The translations under genes and the position numbers were made by a program. This document shows, in pieces, positions 58,345 through 64,000 of a stretch of DNA of 64,000 nt (position 1 is the stretch's first letter; every line of letters begins with the position of its first letter). Origin of the DNA: Planomicrobium stackebrandtii. GTDB lineage: Bacteria; Bacillota; Bacilli; Bacillales_A; Planococcaceae. The notes beneath the pieces were generated by a model that was given only the letters and a program-made list of their open reading frames with translations, searched no databases and was not told the DNA's origin. The stretch covers positions 124,001 to 188,000 of the forward strand of contig NZ_JAUSWB010000001.1 of NCBI RefSeq assembly GCF_030814955.1, written 5' to 3'.

Positions 58345-59832
58345 TTATTTTCTTGTATTGTTGACAAATGGTCCGTATTCACGGCGCTGATGCTGAACCG
58401 ATAACCATTTTAAGGTAGTAAACTCTTCCAGCACCCATTCACCGTTAAAGCGGCCAAGGCCGGAGTCTTTTTCTCCTCCAAACGGCATATGAGCTTCGTC
58501 ATTGACCGGCTGGTCGTTGACATGGATCATGCCCGTCTGGATTTGGTGTGCAATATTTGTGCCGTGCTCGATATTTGCCGAATGGACCGCTCCACTCAAT
58601 CCGAATGGATATGCATTTGCCTGTTCAACCACTTCTTCATCACTGCTGAACGGAATCAAGATTGCAACTGGACCAAAGATTTCATTTTCCGCAAGCGGCA
58701 TGCTATTGGTCACGCCTGTTAATACAGTCGGCTCCAATACATTGCCATCTGCTTTTCCGCCAAGGCGCACTTTTGCACCTTGTTCGACAGTGGCATCTAT
58801 CTCTTTCAGGATACGGTCTACTTGATCACGGTTGATCAGTGGCCCAACCTGCGTATCCTGCTCTGCCGGGTTGCCAAACTTCAGTTTGCCGGCGCGGGCG
58901 ATAAACTGCTCGGCAAATTCGTCATAAATGTCTTCATGAACAAAAATACGATTGATTGCCATGCAGATCTGTCCCTGGTGATAAAACTTGCCGAACAATG
59001 CAGAATCCACAGCCTGGTCGACATCGGCATCATTCAACACGATAAAGTTATTGTTGCCGCCAAGCTCGAGTGCTGTTTTCTTCAATGCGCCCCCGGCAAG
59101 TTCACCGATGCGTTTTCCGACTGGCGTCGATCCGGTAAATGAAATAAGGCGCGGTGTTGGATGCGTCACGATGTCGTCGCCAATTTCAGAGCCGCGACCA
59201 ACTACTACGTTCAACAGCCCTTTTGGCAATCCGGCTGCTTCAAAAATGCTGGCAAACAGCAATCCGCCCGTTACTGGCGTATCGGTAGCCGGCTTAATGA
59301 CAACTGCATTGCCTGTAGCGAGTGCTGGTGCAATCGAACGAATTGCCAAGTGCAAGGGAAAATTCCACGGGCTGATGATCCCAATCACTCCCAGCGCATT
59401 GCGGTATACGCGGTTTTCCTTGCCCGCTTGCTGTGAAGGAAGAATTTTGCCTTCCATACGGTAAGGGAATGTTGCAGCCTCTTTCAGGATGTTGATGGAA
59501 GCTCCAAACTCGACCGTCGCTTTAATGACGGTACTGCCCGCTTCTTTGACAAGCCAATCAATAATCAGTTCCTTATTTTCCTGCATAACTTCCAGCGCTT
59601 TTTCAATGACTGCCCGTTTATTCTGCGGCAATTCTTTTGCCCACTCCACTTGTGCTTCAGCGGCTGCTTTGTAAGCGGTGTCCAAATCACTTTTGTCTGC
59701 TGCCTGCGTCGTTACCAGTTCTTCGCCTGTAAAGGGATTGGTATTTTTCATCTGGCTGTCGCTTGACCCTTGAATCCATTCACCGTTTATATATATTTTC
59801 GAAAAATCGGTTTTCACTTTTATCGTCTCCAT
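58345..59832 (-). CDS. Aldehyde dehydrogenase (YfmT/vanillin-type)
   Basis: 495 residues. NAD-binding SPWNFPLHLAIRSIAPALATGNAVVIKPA, FTGSTPVGKRIG, catalytic Glu in ALELGGNNNF, catalytic Cys in GQICMAINRI, and the C-terminal PFGGEKDSGLGRFNGEW. The GQICMAINR block is typical of benzaldehyde/vanillin dehydrogenases such as B. subtilis YfmT. Oxidises aromatic or similar aldehydes. The ribosome site is weak; translation may depend on the SDR gene 12 bases upstream. Confidence 0.92.
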   Translation of the reverse strand: METIKVKTDFSKIYINGEWIQGSSDSQMKNTNPFTGEELVTTQAADKSDLDTAYKAAAEAQVEWAKELPQNKRAVIEKALEVMQENKELIIDWLVKEAGSTVIKATVEFGASINILKEAATFPYRMEGKILPSQQAGKENRVYRNALGVIGIISPWNFPLHLAIRSIAPALATGNAVVIKPATDTPVTGGLLFASIFEAAGLPKGLLNVVVGRGSEIGDDIVTHPTPRLISFTGSTPVGKRIGELAGGALKKTALELGGNNNFIVLNDADVDQAVDSALFGKFYHQGQICMAINRIFVHEDIYDEFAEQFIARAGKLKFGNPAEQDTQVGPLINRDQVDRILKEIDATVEQGAKVRLGGKADGNVLEPTVLTGVTNSMPLAENEIFGPVAILIPFSSDEEVVEQANAYPFGLSGAVHSANIEHGTNIAHQIQTGMIHVNDQPVNDEAHMPFGGEKDSGLGRFNGEWVLEEFTTLKWLSVQHQRREYGPFVNNTRK

Positions 59833-59844
59833 TCTTCATTTGGT

Positions 59845-60582
59845 TTACGCTTGTTGTCTAGGACGGATTAGGATTTCATTAACGTCCACATGTGCCGGCT
59901 GTTCAACAGCATAAGCGATCGCATTGGCAATGTCCTGCGCTTCGAGTGGCTTCATCGAACCGCGGTCTTTCATGGAAGCCAGTACATCTTCGTCCGTAAT
60001 CGTGCTTGTTAGTTCTGTTTGAACCGCACCAGGTGAAACAATGGTTACACGAATTTCATGCGAAGGATCGATTTCCTGCCGCAAGCCGTCAGAAATGGCA
60101 CGAACAGCGTATTTCGTACCGCTGTAAACCGCACTGCCTTTGAATACCATGTGTCCAGCTACAGAAGATACATTTAGAACATGGCCGAATTTCTGTTTTT
60201 CCATAATCGGCAAAACTGCTGCGATTCCATAAAGAACGCCTTTAATATTAACGTCGACCATTTTATCCCATTCATCGATTTTCAATTTATTCATAAAGGA
60301 CAAAGGCATCAACCCGGCGTTATTTACTAATACGTCGATTTGCCCAAACTTATTGAGTGCTTCTTCTGCCAATGCCTTCATTTCCTCTGCCGATGTTACA
60401 TCTGTCACTTTATACTCTGCCGTACCTCCAGCAGCTTCTATTTCTTTTTTCAACTCAATCAATCTGTCTTCGCGTCTCGCAGCAAGAAGGACTTGATACC
60501 CTTTAGAAGCCAATTCTTTTGCAGTTGCCTGGCCAATCCCGCTGCTGGCACCTGTTATAATTGCCGTTTTGCCTTGTGTCAT
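59845..60582 (-). CDS. SDR-family oxidoreductase
   Basis: 245 residues. TGASSGIG near 10-17, VTDVTSAEEM, NNAG near 90, catalytic Ser in VSSVAG, Tyr-x3-Lys in YSGTKYAVRAI. C-terminal end NEILIRPRQQA is common in the YdfG/serine dehydrogenase-like SDRs of Bacillota. GGAGATG precedes the ATG. First gene of an operon with the aldehyde dehydrogenase; an alcohol-to-aldehyde step followed by oxidation to acid would be a coherent pathway, though not proven. Confidence 0.9.
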   Translation of the reverse strand: MTQGKTAIITGASSGIGQATAKELASKGYQVLLAARREDRLIELKKEIEAAGGTAEYKVTDVTSAEEMKALAEEALNKFGQIDVLVNNAGLMPLSFMNKLKIDEWDKMVDVNIKGVLYGIAAVLPIMEKQKFGHVLNVSSVAGHMVFKGSAVYSGTKYAVRAISDGLRQEIDPSHEIRVTIVSPGAVQTELTSTITDEDVLASMKDRGSMKPLEAQDIANAIAYAVEQPAHVDVNEILIRPRQQA

Positions 60583-60719
60583 ATCAATTCATCTCCATTT
60601 CTACATTTTAGACATTTTTACGAAAAACAGTCTATTATTATATTCATCTTATCTCTTTACCCCCCTTGCCTGTCTACTCAAACAAATTGGCTTAAAAATG
60701 GTAATCTGTTTCCACCTTT

Positions 60720-60741
60720 CTTGTGTTATAATTTTCACAAG
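60720..60741. promoter_or_regulatory. Operator candidate for TetR-family regulator
   Basis: Inverted repeat CTTGTG-N10-CACAAG enclosing the plus-strand -10 box TATAAT (60727-60732). It is 15 bases before the tetR-like start codon, in the region shared with the divergent SDR operon. Confidence 0.5.
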
Positions 60742-60755
60742 ATGGGGGTGTTTAT

Positions 60756-61421
60756 ATGCGGAAAATTTCACCTGAGGAACGGCAGATTATGCGCCGCTCC
60801 TATGCCGAAAAAATTATGGAGACAGTTCGAACAGAAGGATTTATTTCTTTAACAATTCTTGATTTAGCTCATTTGATGGGAATCAGCAGAGCGTCACTGT
60901 ATAACTTTTTCGCATCAAAAGAAGACATCATCCTGGAAGTTACAGAAATCTATATTGACTATTTGAAAAAAACCAATCATTTCATTAACAATTCCCGCTT
61001 TTCTTATGTTCAACGATTGCCTACCGTTTTCGAACAATCTGCGTTTTCAGCAGTTTATGCGTCAGAGATTTATTTGGACGAGTTAAAATCCACGTGTCCT
61101 GACCTTTATAAACGGAAGTTGGAAATAGCAGCTGCACGAATCGAAACGCTTCACACATTTTATACAAACGGCATCAGCGATGAAGATTTCAATCCGCTTA
61201 ATCCTTCCCTTGTCGTTGCACAGGACGAAGCCGCTTTGCGAAAAATACTGAATTCCTCATTTATGAGCGATGAAGGTCTGTCTTTGGAAGAAAGCATGTA
61301 CGGTTATTATGAAATTATGAAACATCGCACTTTTTCCCCTAGTTCATTAAAAAAAGAACAAGATCCTTATATTAAAAATGTGGTAGAAGTCATAGTCCGC
61401 CAGCTGACTAAAATTCAGTAA
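60756..61421 (+). CDS. TetR/AcrR-family regulator
   Basis: 221 residues. Helix-turn-helix at about 15-62 (IMETVRTEGFISLTILDLAHLMGISRASLYNFFASKEDIILEV), then an all-helical ligand domain. GGGGGTG precedes the ATG. Divergent from the SDR-aldehyde dehydrogenase operon, so it probably represses that operon and itself, with release by an aldehyde or related compound. This is inference from layout. Confidence 0.9.
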   Translation: MRKISPEERQIMRRSYAEKIMETVRTEGFISLTILDLAHLMGISRASLYNFFASKEDIILEVTEIYIDYLKKTNHFINNSRFSYVQRLPTVFEQSAFSAVYASEIYLDELKSTCPDLYKRKLEIAAARIETLHTFYTNGISDEDFNPLNPSLVVAQDEAALRKILNSSFMSDEGLSLEESMYGYYEIMKHRTFSPSSLKKEQDPYIKNVVEVIVRQLTKIQ

Positions 61422-61470
61422 GCTTGCTTGATAGTGTACTTAAGTGAATTTTAATGGCATATGCATATAT

Positions 61471-61506
61471 AAAAAGCGTTGCTACGATTTTGTAGCAACG
61501 CTTTTT
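61471..61506 (+). terminator. Terminator after TetR-family gene
   Basis: 15-base perfect arms (61471-61485 and 61492-61506) around six bases, ending in TTTTTAT. Confidence 0.9.
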
Positions 61507-61668
61507 ATATGTGTGGGAAACCGAGATGGTTTGTTTGGATTTTAAATGGCTTGGGAATAGGATGGAACAAGATAAAATAGAATTTTAAACATTCAAAAAT
61601 AATAGTTTAAAAATTCTGATAAATAGAATATAATAAAATTCAACTACCGAAAAAAGGAGATGGTTGAA

Positions 61669-61866
61669 ATGAACTTGGACTCTATTAAAGGCTCAAGTAT
61701 GATCGTGAAGATGGCGCGTGCATTGGTGGAAGATGGTTGGTTGTTTACTCCCAATGAATTCGACGTCATCATCAAAGCAGAGCATAAAGACACAGGAGAA
61801 GCCATCTCTTTTAACTCGATTGGCAACTTGAAGAGATGGATGTACGAAAAAGCGCTAAGCTATTAA
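61669..61866 (+). CDS. Small uncharacterised protein
   Basis: 65 residues from ATG at 61669; AAAGGAG is nine bases upstream, too close to the alternative ATG at 61660. Sequence pattern: helix (MIVKMARALVEDGW), FTPNEFDVIIKAEH strand, then FNSIGNLKRWMYEKAL helix. A compact alpha-beta protein, perhaps nucleic-acid binding, but no family is recognised. Own terminator follows. Confidence 0.6.
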   Translation: MNLDSIKGSSMIVKMARALVEDGWLFTPNEFDVIIKAEHKDTGEAISFNSIGNLKRWMYEKALSY

Positions 61867-61890
61867 ACTGCATCGATTTTAAACCAAACA

Positions 61891-61926
61891 AACCTCGCTT
61901 GCTAATTTAGCAAGTGGGGTTTTTAA
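61891..61926. terminator. Terminator after small protein gene
   Basis: ACC-TCG-CTTGCTA pairs with TAGCAAG-TGG-GGT, then TTTTT. The convergent micro-ORF at 61935 may use the other side. Confidence 0.75.
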
Positions 61927-61934
61927 ATTTCCAT

Positions 61935-62051
61935 TTACAGAGTTGATGCTTTTTTGCATAACTCCGCATTGATCCCCTGCATTTTAAGTTTTTCTACGAT
62001 TTCACTGGCTTTTTTCTTTCTTGGGTTTGCACAAAATAAGATTCCACTCAT
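61935..62051 (-). CDS. Possible microprotein
   Basis: 38 residues from ATG at 62051 with a good TTGGAGG site nine bases upstream. Sequence starts MSGILFCANPRKKK and continues as a helix (SEIVEKLKMQGINAELCKK); it has Cys7 and Cys34. A beta-alpha-beta shape as in the start of a thioredoxin-like or receiver fold is possible. Whether it is expressed is uncertain. Confidence 0.4.
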   Translation of the reverse strand: MSGILFCANPRKKKASEIVEKLKMQGINAELCKKASTL

Positions 62052-62158
62052 TCTCTTCAACCTCCAAAGACTTTTAGATAACTTCAGTATACAGAGCAAA
62101 TATGAACAAACTATTACCAAAATGAAAATTTTATTTATTCCGCATCAAACACCATATA

Positions 62159-62191
62159 AAAAGCAGGCACCAAAAACCTGGCCCTGCTTTT
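62159..62191 (-). terminator. Terminator after mtlF
   Basis: AAAAGCAGG (62159-62167) pairs with CCTGCTTTT (62183-62191); the minus strand ends in TTTTTATATGG. Confidence 0.7.
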
Positions 62192-62240
62192 CTCTGGTTC
62201 GGCAATTCTATTTGTTCCAATTAAAGTGATATCCACTGGT

Positions 62241-62678
62241 TCAACTAACATCGCTAAACAAGTCCAGAATCTCATCTTCTGTAGTGGCATTCAATATTTT
62301 TTCGATATTTTCTTCTTCAGAGCAAACAATCGCGATATTAGAAAGTATCTCCAGGTGTTCATTATTTTTTCCGGCAATGCCAATCAGGATCTTGGCGATA
62401 TTGCCGCTGCCAAAATCGACCCCTCCAGGAACCGTGACCACCGAAATTCCAGTTTCCAATACATTTGCTTTAGCATCTTCGGTGCCATGGGGGATGGCCA
62501 GGCTATTGCCCATAAACGTTGAAGCCATCCCTTCCCGCTCGAGCATTTTATCAATATATCCGGCATCCACATAACCATTGTCCACCAGGATTCCACCTGT
62601 GTAGCGAATGCCTTCTTCCATTGTAGTCAGCGGCACATTCAATTTGATGTTATCTCTTTTCAACACTGCTTTTGCCAT
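62241..62678 (-). CDS. mtlF: PTS mannitol EIIA
   Basis: 145 residues from ATG at 62678, with GGGAGTG upstream; an earlier ATG at 62693 lies inside that site. EIIA fold of the mannitol/fructose class: phospho-His in LAIPHGTEDAK near residue 61, TVPGGVDFGSGNIAKILIGIAGKNNEHLEILS. It passes phosphate from HPr to MtlA. Thirty-six bases behind mtlA. Confidence 0.93.
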   Translation of the reverse strand: MAKAVLKRDNIKLNVPLTTMEEGIRYTGGILVDNGYVDAGYIDKMLEREGMASTFMGNSLAIPHGTEDAKANVLETGISVVTVPGGVDFGSGNIAKILIGIAGKNNEHLEILSNIAIVCSEEENIEKILNATTEDEILDLFSDVS

Positions 62679-62714
62679 ACCCCACACTCCCATTCAAATT
62701 TTCAGGATTTTATT

Positions 62715-64000
62715 TTACTGATCTTTTTTCAAGCGCTGTGCCAGCTTGTCATATTCCGGACTGTTCATGAAGTTCTCTACTGAAATGTGTTCAGCCTGCG
62801 GCAATTTTTCTTTGGCACGCGGCGTCAAGTCTTTGTGGGTGACGACAATATCTGCATCCTCCGGCAATTGGCTGATGGCGGTATTTGTGACCGGAATATC
62901 GATGTTTTCTTTTTTGAATTTGTTTTTCAACAAGGAAGCTCCCATCGCACTGGAACCCATTCCTGCGTCACAGGCAAAAACAACTCGCCGTATTTGGTCC
63001 GCTGTTTTCATTCCCGGATCGGAAGTCACCACTGCACCTTCCTGCAATACCTCGTCATCAGAAGTATCTGTAGGACCTTGCACTGCCTGAGGAGCCAAAT
63101 AACCGGCCGCCGTACTTTTCTTGCCTTTCATTTCTTCCATTTTACCTGTAGCGGCGGTCAAATCTTCCTCTACATCTTTAGTCGTTTTCAAAATGATTGA
63201 AGCAATGGTAAAAGAAACTGCCGCTGCAACAACAACGCCCATTACCACGCCAAGATAATTGCCCTGCGGCGTCAAGGCGAGCAACGCAAAGATGCTGCCC
63301 GGGGATGGTGTGGCAACCAATCCTGCATCGAGCAAAACAAAAGTGAAAACACCGCTCATACCGCCTCCAATCACTGCCAATACCAATAGCGGCTTCATCA
63401 GTACATACGGAAAGTAGATTTCATGGATACCACCGAGAAACTGGATGATGGCTGCTCCCGGTGCTGAGCTCTTGGAAATGCCTTTCCCGAAAATGCTGAA
63501 GGCGAGCAGGATGCCAAGGCCCGGCCCTGGATTTGTTTCCAAAAGGAACAAAATGGACTTGCCATTGGCTGCAGCCTGTTCAACACCCAGCGGACTCAAA
63601 AGCCCATGATTGATGGCATTGTTCAGGAACAGGATTTTCGCCGGCTCGATGATGATGCTGGCCAAAGGCAATAGTCCTGCGTTAACAATCACTTCAACAC
63701 CGGCGGCTAAACTGTCGGTCAATGAATTGACAATGGGGCCGACTCCTACTAAAGAAATTATCGCAAGAATAGCGCCTAGAATACCAGCCGAGAAATTGTT
63801 GTAAAGCATTTCAAATCCAGCACGAATTTTATCCAGAAATAACCGATCGACCAGTTTCATTAAATACGCTGCCAATGGTCCCATGATCATTGCACCTAAA
63901 AACATAGGAATGTCAGCGCCAACGATAACTCCCATTGTTGCTGTAGCTCCGATAACTCCGCCTCGGAAGTCATAAACCAAACGCCCGCCTGTAAACCCAA
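62715..64000 (-). CDS. mtlA: PTS mannitol EIICB (partial, 5' end outside window)
   Basis: The frame stays open to the window end, so the N-terminus is missing; the last visible codons read G-F-T-G-G-R-L-V-Y-D-F-R-G. Visible EIIC helices extend to about two-thirds of the fragment (GGVIGATATMGVIVGADIPMFLGAMIMGP, NNAINHGLLSPLGVEQA, GGIHEIYFPYVLMKP), followed by a linker and EIIB with phospho-Cys in VVFACDAGMGSSAMGASLL. Imports mannitol as mannitol-1-phosphate. mtlF follows; mannitol-1-phosphate dehydrogenase (mtlD) does not follow mtlF in this window. Confidence 0.95.
   Translation of the reverse strand, partial: GFTGGRLVYDFRGGVIGATATMGVIVGADIPMFLGAMIMGPLAAYLMKLVDRLFLDKIRAGFEMLYNNFSAGILGAILAIISLVGVGPIVNSLTDSLAAGVEVIVNAGLLPLASIIIEPAKILFLNNAINHGLLSPLGVEQAAANGKSILFLLETNPGPGLGILLAFSIFGKGISKSSAPGAAIIQFLGGIHEIYFPYVLMKPLLVLAVIGGGMSGVFTFVLLDAGLVATPSPGSIFALLALTPQGNYLGVVMGVVVAAAVSFTIASIILKTTKDVEEDLTAATGKMEEMKGKKSTAAGYLAPQAVQGPTDTSDDEVLQEGAVVTSDPGMKTADQIRRVVFACDAGMGSSAMGASLLKNKFKKENIDIPVTNTAISQLPEDADIVVTHKDLTPRAKEKLPQAEHISVENFMNSPEYDKLAQRLKKDQ

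Noticed and set aside
1..64000. tRNA, rRNA, insertion sequences, prophage and CRISPR arrays
   Set aside because: No tRNA-like cloverleaf ends, rRNA cores, transposase or integrase genes, or regularly spaced repeats were seen by reading both strands; a covariance-model scan was not possible.

Overview
The window is ordinary chromosomal DNA of a low-to-mid GC Bacillota, most likely Planococcaceae (Planococcus/Planomicrobium type) or a close Bacillaceae relative. This rests on strong AGGAGG-type ribosome sites, GTG/TTG starts, many short rho-independent hairpins between convergent genes, B. subtilis-style cre and Zur sites, and genes whose nearest recognisable relatives are Bacillus proteins (YoxD, YfkJ, YhjO/YhjP, YfmT, CXXC-20-CXXC proteins). 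I see no rRNA, tRNA, insertion sequence, prophage or CRISPR array. The genus call is inference.

Layout. 1-5.1 kb: small minus-strand genes (MBL hydrolase, P-loop kinase with tandem SRPBCC proteins, CXXC-20-CXXC protein, histidine phosphatase, VOC and NTF2-like proteins). 5.4-11.2 kb: the sugar phosphotransferase core, with fruR-fruK-fruA divergent from ptsH-ptsI; a cre site lies inside the fruR promoter. 11.2-23.4 kb: a YoxD-like reductase, an MBL hydrolase, an ATP-grasp enzyme paired with a MurJ/MviN flippase, NAD(P)HX dehydratase, low-molecular-weight phosphatase, a cre-controlled CstA transporter, an SGNH hydrolase and a sirtuin. 23.5-29.2 kb: formamidase, DUF2207 protein, YqcI/YcgG protein, a LacI regulator and arylamine N-acetyltransferase. 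29.2-31.1 kb: a cobalamin riboswitch with its terminator controls an adenosyltransferase-like protein and a BtuF lipoprotein. 31.2-45 kb: an EVE-HNH nuclease candidate, CtaG, a diguanylate cyclase, an MFS exporter divergent from an SgrR-type regulator, a DmpA peptidase, CBS and VTT proteins, GMP reductase and a MATE pump.

45.2-53.3 kb is the most interesting part. A five-gene Nik/Cnt-type metal ABC importer is preceded by two Zur-type operators with a strong hairpin between them. Next to it is a cell-wall protein made of two 184-residue-spaced modules with conserved histidines, followed by an ECF sigma/anti-sigma pair. 53.5-61.4 kb: an NmrA-like oxidoreductase, Hsp20, a short UvrA paralogue with a methyltransferase, and an aldehyde dehydrogenase/SDR operon divergent from a TetR regulator. 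61.6-64 kb: two small genes and the mannitol PTS genes mtlA (cut by the window end) and mtlF.

HPr and enzyme I (ptsHI) would phosphorylate both the fructose and mannitol permeases seen here, and HPr Ser46 with the cre sites implies CcpA control of fructose and CstA uptake. Nothing in the window is clearly a previously undescribed system. The best leads are the zinc-regulated importer with its leader hairpin, the neighbouring histidine-module surface protein, the B12-riboswitch pair without permease genes, and a palindromic site shared by an MBL and a VOC gene.
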